DNA from: Lycocorax pyrrhopterus obiensis
Lineage: Eukaryota > Chordata > Aves > Passeriformes > Paradisaeidae
Length of the DNA stretch: 64,000 nt
Assembly (NCBI GenBank): GCA_014706295.1
Contig: JACSVZ010000014.1
Coordinates: 71,852,424 to 71,916,423, forward strand
Reading direction: 5' to 3'
Part shown: positions 11,301 through 22,538 of the stretch, piece after piece
Numbering within the stretch: position 1 is the stretch's first letter
Layout of the letters: each line of letters opens with the position of its first letter
The notes under the pieces: generated by a model
The model's database searches: none
The model's input: the letters and a program-made list of their open reading frames with translations, nothing else
What the model was told of the DNA's origin: nothing
Translations under genes and position numbers: made by a program

Positions 11301-14300
11301 ATCAGTATGCTATACTTTTAACTCTGAAGGTTTCAGATTTTCTGATTTGAAGCCTGTAGAACAGCTCACATAGGACTAGACAACCTCTTTTATCTGTTGA
11401 TGTACAACTCTGGAAAAAAATGTATTGCCACCTGGATGTCTGGAATGCTTTTATTATGTACATTGCTCCAGTTTAAAAACTTCCCTGGAAATCAGAGAGT
11501 TTAATGTAGCATAATATGTCACAACTTACATGTCCCCTGGCAGGCTAAATGATATTTACGTTGTCAAACCTGTGAAAAACATGCATCTCAATTCACAATA
11601 CAAGCAAAACGTTGACAGCTCTTTAAATTCATCAGGCAGTGCTGTCCACCTGACCAGTCAGCAGCTGAAAGCAAGCAGAAGCACAGATAATAAACACCAA
11701 CTTATTTACAGTTTTTACCATAAATAACTGTTTTTTTATATTTTTTACAGCAATATTTTTGCAAAATAGTCTGCCACCAACGTCATAAGATTTTAGTCAT
11801 GTTTTTTCAGGAGTTTTTCCATTTTTGCTACTCTCTTAATGAACTATTTTAAAAGGAAGATTTTTGCTTTTAAAGAATATAGTTTGGAGTTTTTTTAGGA
11901 AGAATGCTGAAAATAAGGATGTGGCCATATACAGTGTAGAAGTTTGATAATGAGATTAGGCTCTTAGTCCACTGCTCTTCTGGCTAATCTGGAGTTTAAA
12001 TTCGAACATTTTACAGGCTATAACTCTTAACAACTGAACTGAATTTGGAATACGAGTCTGAACAGACGTGAGATGCTTTTGTTTTCCCAAATAATCAAAA
12101 TTGGCCAATCTACAAGGACTCGGGCATTTTTTTCAGTCTGTGGTGTTTTCTTTCACCACCCCAATCCCTTCATTTCTCCCCTCAGTCCATCTCCAACTCT
12201 AGTTTTATTCCATCATAGACCGCACACTCTTCCCTGACTATGGTTAAACTTTTCTGCTTCTTGGGGTATATCCAGAGACTCTCTCACATGATGTGTTTTG
12301 CCACCTCTACTTTCAATCCAGGAAAGCATTTCCAGAGGATTCCTCATAATCAGCCTTTTGACGGCAATAGCGGATGAATGGTAGCAGTGACCGTGAGGGA
12401 TTAAAGCGTGACCAGCTAAGAAAGACCAAAAGAAATCAAACTGCTAAACAGTACTGAGGCCTTGCTGAGTGTTTACAACCTATTTTTTTAATTTCTTTCA
12501 TTTTCCCAAGCTGTTACTGAACTGACAGAACACACTCGAATAGCGTGAGCCTCAGCAAATGAAAATTTCTTCGACACACAAGATTTTTACTAATCAGACA
12601 TAACACACTGAAACCAAGGGATTTTAACTCAAAATGCGAGCCACCCAGACCATTTGTAGATGAAAAAATAGTGTGTGTGACATTACCAAGGCAGATACAA
12701 AGCTAGGCAAATTTCCAGCTTAAACAGTTACAATTAATAAGTTTATAAACCACTGGTAGAAAGATCTAAAATAGACCTGCTGAATTATTTAAATAACAAG
12801 CTTTGTACCTAATAACATGACAAGATCTAATTATTTATTAAAAAAGCCTCACCAAATGGCCAATATCTGAATCTTGGGAAAAACCAGCTGCTTTCAAGTC
12901 TTGGATCCTGGAACAATTCTCTGCAATGTATAAACTTCTTTTTGGAGATACAGTCAAGCTAAAAATCACCATTTCCACCTTATTTATATCTATATGAAAA
13001 ACTATCTCAAAGTAATCAGCTTGAAATAATCAGTTTGAAAGTGTGTTTTCATCAAAAATTTAATTTTTGGGAACATGGTTGAGAAATTTTCATTTTTAAA
13101 ACCAAACAGAAATAGCACATGCAGAAACAGTGAAAAAATTTTGTTACAGCTTGTGGGAATCTGATTTTCCATTTTATTTTTCCTTGAAATTAAGTTGGTT
13201 TGTGACATATCTTGCATCACAAACTCCATTTCAGTGAAGCACTTTTATCCTGACCCAGGAAGCAAATGCAGATCCAGATTCTGGCAGACATGGTTTCCTC
13301 ATTGAACATTTCAGCTTTGGATTGAAAAAAAGATTATTGAAATTTTGGCGTTTTCTACTGAGGTGGACTTTCTGCTTAAGCCCAGATCTTCCTAAAAGTC
13401 ACATAAAGTTGGCTTTTAACAAATAATGCCATTGTGGTTGATACATTAACTGTGTGATTTCTTAAGAAGCATAATCATAAACAATCCAAGACACTGTGGG
13501 TGAGACACCTGCTTAATATATGCCTATTAAATTATTCAAATATAGTGTGAATATTCTGAGCCCTAATAAAGTGCGGAAGGTGCTTTGCCAGGGAAGTGCC
13601 TGGGGAATCCAGCATGTCACGAGTGTGTTTGTGGCAGTGAAAGCCTGGGAACTGCTGTAACATCCAGTGTGGAGAGTTTTCCTCCTCACAGAGGTCCTTA
13701 AAGGTTGTTCCTCTGCCCATTAACTGCACAGAAACACACTAATTTCACACAGGCTGCTTCATTCCACACATAAAAATAAATGGACTTGGTGAGATACCAA
13801 GATTATATGCTCTGGGTTGTGTTATGTGTGACTTGTAGCTACAAACCTCCTGTTTTTCCACAGCCTGTGGGTTTATGTCACTAATAGGGAAAGGAGAAGA
13901 TTTAGAGGATAAAAGTTAACGAGTTGAAGTTTCTTCAGTTTCTTTTACACAGTCAGACTGGTGGCTTTGGGAAGTGGGTCTGTGTTTATAGCAATAATGT
14001 ACCAGCAGTGAAAATACCTGTACAACCCCTGCCTCGCCTCCCTCCCTGCTCCCAGCACCAGGGAAGGGCACAGAAAGATGACTGCGTCTCCTAGTGCTGT
14101 CCTTTGGACAGGCAAACTATTAAAGAGATATAACTCATCTTTGTCTGAAAGAATTTTGTAATAGGCCCCTGAAAAGAGAGCAGTCCTAATGGGATTGCGT
14201 AAATAATGTCACTGCAGGTGGGCCAACGCACACGCAGGGGATAACTAGCATTTAAAGTGTGTAAAGTGGTGTGGAGGCTGACTGCTGCTCCTTGTACTCA

Positions 14301-15184
14301 TTCCCAAGATGAATTGGTGAATTAAAATCTCATTACCTGCGTTACATTGTGTCGCCTTGTCATGTGTAATTATCAAAGTCAATTTGCTGCTATAACTTGA
14401 TGGCCAAACCTAAGGAGAGCGTCTTCAAAACAGAAGCGAGTGTTAGCATCACGAGATTCCAGGTAATAAACTATGTGTAATTTCCCAGTGTTATCAGGCT
14501 GGTGTTTTTAAATGTTTGCCCTTCGTCATGCTGGTGTGCAGCCATAAGCCAAAACTTGCCTTCACAGAACTGGAGACAAAGCGGGACATTGATCTTCCTA
14601 GTTTTGTGTTAACCCAAAGTCTCATTGGAGACGCTTGGTTCAGCCAGTGAGTAAGTCAGGGAAAGAGAATGGGAAGCAGAAGTTATATTTGAAATCTGAT
14701 TTTCATTTACACTCACTCTGAGGGCCCTTATGAATACCAGGAAGAAGGACACAGTCTCTCATGAAACTGGCACTTGATCTTTTTTCTTTAAAGTCTAAAA
14801 TACCTGCATTGGTGTGAGAATACTGTTAGGTCTGAATTCAGAACAAGACTAGGGAAAAGAGTATTTCTGCACCACCACAGCTAGCTTCTGAATGCAAAGT
14901 TTGGAGAATGAAATGTATTATTGTGATCAGAACTGTATGAATTGAGGAGAGTGACTTATCCTAATGCAATAGCCTTCAGAATAATAACCTTTAAAGTTCC
15001 CCTTTAATCTAGAAAGAGAGTAATATTGCCAGAACTACTACAACAAATGCTAGAAACATCTCAAAGGACATTCTTATGTATTTATCACAAAGGTACTTTG
15101 TGCGTTTTCTTTCTATTTTTTTTTTAACCAGCAAGAAGCTATTAGAGTTTAGGAAAAATCTTATATTCAGGTATAAATTGGAGG
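8369..15184. other. Mostly unannotated DNA; one 182-codon open frame of doubtful meaning
   Basis: The longest non-repeat open frame of the window lies on the minus strand at 8587-9135 (182 codons). No initiator context, domain or splice structure could be recognised, so it is not called as a gene. The part from about 8950 to 9180 has higher GC than its surroundings and could be an old LTR or other retroelement remnant. From 9200 to 15184 the sequence is AT-rich without recognised elements. A short stretch at 14290-14420 looks like a possible conserved noncoding element. Confidence 0.4.
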
Positions 15185-15496
15185 TCCAAGAGACCGGGAG
15201 AGGGACTTTGGACAAGGGATGGAGTGACAGAACAAGGAAGGGTGCTTCCATGCTTCCAGAGGGCAGGGTTAGGAGGGATATTGGGAAGGAATTCCTGGCT
15301 GTGAGGGTGGGGAGGGTCTGGGACGGAATTCCCAGAGAAGCTGTGGCTGCCCCTGGATCCCTGGCAGTGTCCAAGGCCAGGCTGGACATTGGGGCTTGGA
15401 GCAGCCTGGGATGGTAGAAGGTGTCCCTGCACATGGCAGGGGCTTGGAATGGGATGGACTTTAAGGTCCCTTCCAACCTGAACCATTGTGATTCGA
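15185..15496 (+). mobile_element. CR1 LINE, 5'-truncated 3' end
   Basis: Seen: GGAGAGGGACTTTGGACAAG, GGATATTGGGAAGGAATTCC, CAGAGAAGCTGTGGCTGCCC, AAGGCCAGGCTGGACATTGG, and TTTAAGGTCCCTTCCAACCT in order. It ends in a decayed form of the CR1 3' motif (CCATTGTGATTC). Established knowledge: CR1 is the dominant avian non-LTR retrotransposon and usually inserts as 5'-truncated copies with this 3' end. Only the last 310 bases or so are present, so the copy is dead. Open frames on both strands across 15009-15522 are by-products of it. Confidence 0.93.
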
Positions 15497-18400
15497 AATA
15501 ATAATTGACATAAATCTGTCAACTAATGAAAATTCAAAATGAACGCTCATCTGATTTCTACAAGAGGACTTGGCTGCTCTTGCAAGGTCAGTGCTGTTCC
15601 TTTCCTGGCTGCTGGAGGGACTGATGGGCAGGGGAAGCAATCTGCAGCCCAGGTGAGCCCCTGAGCCTGCAGTCTTCCACCACTGCCCAGCAGCCTCTCA
15701 GCCCAAACCTGACTGGGACCAGCTGGTCTGGATGTAATGGATACTCTGTGTGCTTTTTGGGAAGCTCATACTGTCAGCATTGCACATTCATTACTTTTCA
15801 AAGGCTTTGTGAAGGTCTGGCTATGAAAGGTAAATGTGTAAAAGGTCCCTTTTATTTTGTCTTTTTTCTCATGCACATTCATTAGGAATTACTGAAGCAC
15901 AAAGAAGGAGAGTGAAACTGACACTGATAACTACCCCTGCTAAAAGTTAGTGGAGATAATTATCTTGTCTTAGTCACTGCAGTCCATAGTTTAATTTTCA
16001 GTGCAGAGGCTGAAGACAAATCTATGGGCTACAGTAGCTAAGCATTAAATTCTTCAACTTTCATTCCAGAGGAAGACTGCCTTACTCTTCAGACACAGCA
16101 CCACACACTTCACTAGGGCTCTTGGGTTTTGCTCACCAATCTAACAAAATCTGTGGTGAAAGTGGAAAATTATGATGGATTTCCTAAGGAAGAGGGCTCT
16201 TGTGGAGCAGGGATTTGTGGTTTTGTGCTGTGTGCAAGCACACTTCTCGTTCCCCTGTTTTCCATGCGGTGGTGTGGCAGACGGGTGCAGTCAGACACCA
16301 GCTGTGCCTTCCCATGTCAGAAACAAACCAAGAACTACTAAATCCAGAAAAAGCCCTGACTCTGTGCACAGAACCCACTGAAATCATGTGCGTGATCCAG
16401 AAAGGAAACCAATGCTTCTGCAACTGCAGCTTGAGTTATTAGGTTCCAATCACTCATTCTTCAAGTATTTTATGATCTTTGTGGCAGTAGCACAAAGCAA
16501 TCATTCCAACTTGTACCTGTAATTAAACTGTTTATGGACATATTGTCATACAGTTATTACCTGCAGTTTCCAGCTAAAATTTGTATGACTTTATTTCAGT
16601 CATTTTAGCACATACACGCTGTACTTTTTCCAGAGGAGAAAAATGTGAACTCTTTTGCAATGAATTTATTAGCAATGATTGCAAGAATAGCTGTACTAAT
16701 ACTGAATTACAACACTTACATTTTACATCATTAACCAGTCTTTTCTACTGTAAAATTGAGCTAGAAGAATGATGCAAGGCAATTTTGGCAATATCCTTTT
16801 ATTGTAACCAGACTACCTGCTACTGCATTGTTTATGAAGTGATGAGCCTTGCACTGAAGGGAAATTTACATATAATAAAGCACCCTAGATGTTTCTTGCA
16901 TAGTGAGAACAAAGTGGTAGAGGAAGAAAAGAAAAAGCTGCCAGTGATGTTTGACCTAGACACTGCTGTTGCAGGAGTGTACACTCACTTCTTTCACCGG
17001 AACTCCTGATTCATCTCAGACTGAGGGAGACGTAAACCAGATTTTTTTTCCCACTATGATGTGAGTGTGTCTCAGAAATCATTTGCTCTGATTTACCTCA
17101 CATTCCTGCCAAGGCAGCCAGTCTTTAGTCTAGTGATTGGCCTCAGAATAAACAAAGATTTGGCTTTCCTTTCACGTTTGTCAGTAGATAAATGCAATAT
17201 TGATTTACAGATACATGTATATGCAGCTCTGCAGAGGGTCAGAGCAGTTCTTGATGGCCACAGCCTCCATCTCAGAGGTTGTGGCATGGCCTGGGCTTGG
17301 CCATTTAAACACTGCAAGAGCTCTGTGGTTCAGCCTTGTTGAGCACATCTGATGGTCAATGAGTTGTGAGGGACGATCTGTTATTCCACTTCTTCTCTGC
17401 AGTTCTACTTTGTCATAAATATTTTAGTTTTTCATCTCGAATGCTTCTGTCACCTTGCACGTGGTTGGCAGGTTCCAAAGCCTTAGAGATATTCGTACAC
17501 TGAGCAGTAAACACTTGTGTAATACTGAGAGTAAATTAGATTGCATTTGAAACACACTTCTGCAAGGCGTAATTTCAGTGTTCATGCCACTAGACAGCTC
17601 TGACATAAATTGAGTGTGACTCATAAATCGACCTGGGCTCCCCAAAACAGTTCTGTAAAAACAATATGCCCATTGCATTCCATCAGTTCCTCTATAATAA
17701 AAGGTGAAGCAGATTTGATTGTTTTAAATAACAACGAAACCAATGTGTCAGTTCCATTACCGTCTGCACCTCCAGCTGACATAAAGTTACACACTAAATT
17801 TTGAATAGCCAACGTTGATCTTCCAGATCAAAATCAAAGCTTAAATTGTGACATTCAATTTGTAATGTGCCACTGCAGAAGTATCTCCCAAAGTTATTGC
17901 TGGAGTTGCCATTCAGATTTTCCTTTCATCTCTCCTACTGATCACTTTTCTCAAAAAAATGCCTTATAAAACACAATTATTTATATTCCCTGTGCTCACA
18001 TACTTTATCACTGTATGAATGTGAATGTATGTATAATAATATTGCACAGAAGCCCCAAAACAATCAGCATTTTGAACATTATGAATTCAGAGAGTTCCTA
18101 GTTCTTCTACTTCAGCAGTTAAGTCTCTAACATGAATGCCAAGTAACAAGAAATAAGACACTGCTGTGACTGCAGATGTGGTTGATTGAAAGCCTAACTG
18201 CATTTTATAATTCAGATTAGAGTTTTTACTATATAGTTTCATATCTCTTTTGTATTTGTCTAGAGCACACCATTGTTTTGATGACACTGACAGTATTCCT
18301 TGTTATATAATTATTCCATTATTCCACTGTGCACATCATAATGGCTCAAACAGTACACAAAGAGAGTGAGCAGGGGCATGATTTACATCTCTATTAATGG

Positions 18401-18779
18401 AAGTTTGGTTTTATGAACATAAAATTTCAAGCAATCTGTCTTCTTTCATTCTGCATTAGCAATCACTGAAATACAGTTTTTAAAATATTCAAACTGAGTG
18501 AAGCCCTGCTACGTGTCTCATTTTATTTTGGCGTTCATTTGTAAGGATGCTGATGAGTTAATTTGATGTGGATGGTGGAAAAGCCCTGTTGAGATTTGTA
18601 TCAGTGTAATTCCTGACAGGGCTTCTGCTCTGTGTCCTTGCCAAAATAATAACTGCAGCACGTTCCCAAATGTGCTCATCCGGAGCGAACTTGCAGATTT
18701 TCAACAGTGCATGCAAAATTGAATTTTGTTCTCCCAAAAGTAAGAGTCTGGTCTGGGTGAGGCCAAGTTGCTGCTGCAT
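15497..18779. other. No gene recognised
   Basis: About 3.3 kb of unannotated sequence. A somewhat GC-richer patch lies at 15560-15730. Overlapping short frames occur at 16129-16442 and 17061-17342 on both strands, with no domain, splice or codon evidence for any of them. Confidence 0.5.
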
Positions 18780-19618
18780 GGGGAAAAAAAGGAAAAGGAA
18801 AAGGAAAAAAGGAAAAGCAAAAAAGAAAAAGAAAGAAAGAAGGGAAGGGAAGTTCAGGGAAGGACAAGGAAAGGGAAGTTCAGGGAAGTTCAAGGAAAGG
18901 AAAGGAAAGGAAAGGAAAGGAAAGGAAAGGAAAGGAAAGGAAAGGAAAGGAAAGGAAAGAAGGAAAGGAAAGGAAAGGAAAGGAAAGGAAAGGAAAGGAA
19001 AGGGAAAGGAAAGGAAAGGAAAGGAAAGGAAGGAAAGGAAAGGAAAGAAGGAAAGAAAGGAAAGGAAAGGAAGGAGGAAAGGAAAGGAAGGAAAGGAAAG
19101 GAAAGGAAAGGAAAGGAAAGGAAAGGAAAGGAAAGGAAGGAAAGAAGGAAAGGAAAGGAAAGGAAAGGAAAGGAAAGGAAAGGAAAGGAAAGGAAAGAAA
19201 GGAAAGGAAGGAAAGGAAAGGAAAGGAAAGGAAGGAAGGAAAAGGAAGGAAAGGAAAGGAAAGGAAAGGAAAGGAGGAAGGAAAGGAAAGGAAGAGGAAA
19301 AAGGAAAGGAAAGGAAGAAAGGAAAGGAAAGGAAAGGAAGGAAGGAAAGGAAAGGAAAGGAAGGAAAGGAAAGGAAAGGAAAGGAAAGGAAGGAAAGGAA
19401 AGGAAAGGAAAGGAAGAAAGGAAAGGAAGGAAGGAAAGGAAAGGAAAGGAAGGAAAGGAAAGGAAAGGAAAGGAAAGGAGTTCAAGAAAGGAAGGAAAGG
19501 GAAGGAAAGGAAAGGAAAGGAAAGGAAAGGAAGGAAAAGAAAGGAGGAAACGGAAGGAAGGAAGGAAAGGAAAGGAAAGGAAAGGAAAGGAAAGGAAAGG
19601 CAAAGAAGGAAAGGAAAA
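18780..19618 (+). repeat. Long GGAAA-type polypurine satellite, truncated by assembly gap
   Basis: Seen: about 840 bases of GGAAA and related GGAA/GAAA units. The core 18892-19480 has no pyrimidine at all (589 bases). Rare interruptions are GTTCAGGGAA-like insertions near 18852-18891 and a GTTCAAG near 19480. The tract runs straight into a block of Ns. Long open frames of 250-350 codons through it in several frames encode only RKGKE-type or FPFLS-type repeats and are artefacts. A pure purine/pyrimidine tract of this size can adopt triplex (H-DNA) structure and is hard to sequence and assemble. Confidence 0.97.
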
Positions 19619-19643
19619 NNNNNNNNNNNNNNNNNNNNNNNNN
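19619..19643. other. Assembly gap (25 Ns)
   Basis: Exactly 25 N characters at the distal end of the polypurine satellite. The count is probably a placeholder, so the true satellite length is unknown. Confidence 0.98.
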
Positions 19644-20337
19644 CACTCACCAATTAAGAGGTGTGCAAGTACCTTTTTCCTTAGCAGCAAGAGCAACTCA
19701 TAACTGTGCCATAATATTATGTGCATAATTTAGGAGTCACACATCAATATTTAAGCATGCATATTCAGAAATGTAAAAACACAGTTTTGGCTGTATCAGG
19801 TTCAAAATACTAAGCAATTGAAATTCACAAAGCAAAGTTAACATTTCACACCTTTTGTTGTGCTATTTGGGTATTCTAAAGAGTTGTGGTGTTATTTTTG
19901 TCATTCATGTTTTCCATGACACAGTAGTGACTGACAGAGGAGTTCATTGCAATCATTAAAAATCCAATAATGAGATTATCACATGCTTGAGCCTGCCTTT
20001 GCTTTTCCTGTCCTTGAGTGCCCAGGCAACAGCAGTGGCCAACCTTTCTTTGGTATTTCAAATCACAGGGTTCAGCCTTCACCACTGCATTTGGACCAAA
20101 ATGCTACAACATCATCTAGAACATGCCAAACCTTTCCATTTTATGTGGATTGTAAAAGAAGTAAAAATAAAAATTAACCCCCCCCCCAAAAAAACACCCA
20201 AAAACACCCCCAAAATGCCAGAGGTTTTGGCAATAGCAGTGATAGAAAATATACATCTCCCTGGTGTTTTCTTACCTTTATACTGGAGTGCCAAAACAAT
20301 TATTTTCATGACTAGCTTGTAAAACTGAAGGAAAAAA
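19644..20337. other. No gene recognised; small A/C tract
   Basis: Unannotated sequence with a short C-run and A/C-rich patch at 20172-20217. No exon or repeat family was recognised. Confidence 0.5.
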
Positions 20338-20554
20338 TCAGAGAATCCCAAAATGTTTTGGGTTGGAAGGGACCTTAAAGATCTTCTTCCCGCCCCTGCC
20401 ATGGGCAGGGACACCTCCCAGTGTTCCAGGCTGCTCCAAGCCCCAATGTCCAGCCTGGCCTTGGGCACTGCCAGGGATCCAGGGGCAGCCACAGCTGCTC
20501 TGGGCACCCTGTGCCAGGGCCTGCCCACCCTCCCAGGGAACAATTCCTTCCCAG
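20338..20554 (-). mobile_element. CR1 LINE, 5'-truncated 3' end, minus strand
   Basis: Seen on the plus strand as the reverse complement of a CR1 tail: AGAATCCCAAAATGTTTTGG, GGAAGGGACCTTAAAGATC, CATGGGCAGGGACACCTCCC, CCAAGCCCCAATGTCCAGCC, GCCACAGCTGCTCTGGGCAC. It stops at TTCCTTCCCAGAAAA. About 215 bases are retained. Opposite orientation to the 15.2 kb and 51.6 kb copies. Open frames of up to 143 codons across it are shadows of the repeat. Confidence 0.93.
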
Positions 20555-22390
20555 AAAATTTTCTGCTGGTCTATTGGATCCATGTCCTTTCCAGGTCCTT
20601 CCTTGCTGTGCAGAAGGTAGGGCTGGGTCTCTTTTGGGATTGGTCAGATTGAATGCTGAACTCTAGAAACGCCTGAAGAAATTTGTTCTGCGGAAGGCTG
20701 TGCGCACCACATGTGAAGACTGAAGAAGTGGGTGGCCATTCTGCAAAATCTCCAAATCTCCAAAATCTCTTCATCCACGTTCTGTTTCATAACTTAAGGT
20801 ACTCCCTCTTCCCACATTTCTGTAAAAATGCTGAGTCTTAATTTCTGGTGTGGTTTTACACCGTTTTGGGCATGTGAATTTACAGTGCAGCTGCTGCCGT
20901 GTAGTAACCTTATGTGTAAGAGGTAAATCCCTTGTCAATGCAAAACAGCCAGCTCACTTTTTTACTGGAGATTGATACAGTTCTTATTTCTCTTGCGTAG
21001 AGCAGAAACGTGGAGAGCTGCCAAGAAATAGCTGGAATTTTGTAAGCCTGTGCAGTGATTTATACTGCAATGGGTACCTCATTACATCCGTACCTTGAGT
21101 CTCATCTTGGGACGGTGACATCTCCTTCTATCCATTTTTTCCCAAGGAGAACGCTCCAAAGTGAAGAGTTTTGTGTTCAGCTCAGGAAACTCACTGCCTC
21201 ACAGTCAGTTATGAGGGTTTAATGGGAACCTAAGCACGTCCTAGTCTATATCAAGGGTGTTTTTATCCCTGTCATTCCTAAAAACAGATGAAAAAGGGAA
21301 CCTTGCTCAGGCTTTGGTACAGTGCTTCCTCCTTTCACCATTTTGCCCTATTTCTTAGAAAACTGTTGGCCAACTGGAGCTGCTGGCAGAGCTTAGATGC
21401 TGCAAGACAGACTATATAATGGAAGTAAATTTTATGTAAAATTCATAGGTGGCTCTACTTCCTTCTTCCTTTTTTTTTTTTTTTCCAGTTTACAACCCCA
21501 GTAGTAATTGAATTTTTCCTTCAGTTCACTTGTAACTGTTTCTCATTTTGGATTTTTATGACTGAGGAAGGAGAAAGTATGATTTAGAAATTACCATGTG
21601 AATAACTGGTTGATGCCAATAGCATATTCAGCATTGCTATTCTATCCTAAAATACACTTAAAGTGAATTTCTAGTTGCCTTATATTTTGTTATTTCAAGC
21701 TGGACATCGCAATTTGGTCAGCAGGGAAATCTACCAATATAATTCTGACATTGTATCATCACTTCAATACGCACACTCTGGGATTAGTTTAATTTTATTT
21801 CAGTTTATTATTCATCATTTCATCTCCATAGACTTGCAACGACATTGTTTTGTCTTGACATTATAACATAATCTACATATATTTGCATACAATAATCAGG
21901 CACTGGTTGAGAGTCTCAGGCAGAAATTGTGCAAGCTCTGAAGTAGTATCATGGATCAAAATGTGTGCAAAGTTTATTTCAAATGTAATTTAAAATCTCT
22001 GGACCTTTAACTGATTTCTCCTGGGATCAAAAACTTCAGAAGCTGAACTCAAATCTTTAAAACGTATTTTCTACTATCTATGCAATCTTTACAGAAGTTA
22101 TTAACTGTTATCAGTTACAATCCCTACTTGTGTCTAAATAGAGTAATTAAGCCATGTAGGGCTCTAAATCTAATTATTCCACATGATAACTGAAATAAGA
22201 GCCTTATGAATATCTGAGCCCTAATTTTCTTCATCAGTTTGGTTGTTTCCAAAAATTTTCTCTGGAACTGAAAAACCTCAAACTTTTTATCTCCTCATTA
22301 GAATTTTCTCTTCTTGCCCCTGTCATTTTTCACTGAGTTTTTATGGAGGCAGCTTTTACTAAGACAGAAGACAATGGTGAATCTTTTGGG
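20555..22390. other. No gene recognised
   Basis: Unannotated AT-rich sequence with a T run near 21471-21484. No repeat family or exon recognised. Confidence 0.5.
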
Positions 22391-22538
22391 GAAATGAAAC
22401 ACAACAAGACAAAACAGAACAAATCAAAACAAATCAAAATAAACAAACAAAAAAAAACCCCAACCAACAAAAAATAACCCCAAACCAAACTGACCAACCA
22501 AAAAAAAAAAAATCCCAAACCAATGACAACAACAAAAG
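22391..22538. repeat. A/C-rich low-complexity tract
   Basis: About 150 bases made of A and C with few G or T: ACAAGACAAAACAGAACAAA, AAACAAACAAAAAAAAACCCC, ACCAACCAAAAAAAAAAAAA. It belongs to the same class as the larger tracts near 26.0, 35.7 and 56.7 kb. Confidence 0.85.

Noticed and set aside
15009..15522. Overlapping frames of 113-155 codons on both strands
   Set aside because: They sit mostly on a CR1 3' tail that does not encode protein in these frames.
18670..19728. Open frames of 250-350 codons through the purine satellite
   Set aside because: They encode only RKGKE- or FPFLS-type repeats dictated by the GGAAA unit, exist in several frames and both strands, and run through the N gap.
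20112..20666. Several frames of 80-143 codons
   Set aside because: Shadows of a minus-strand CR1 tail.
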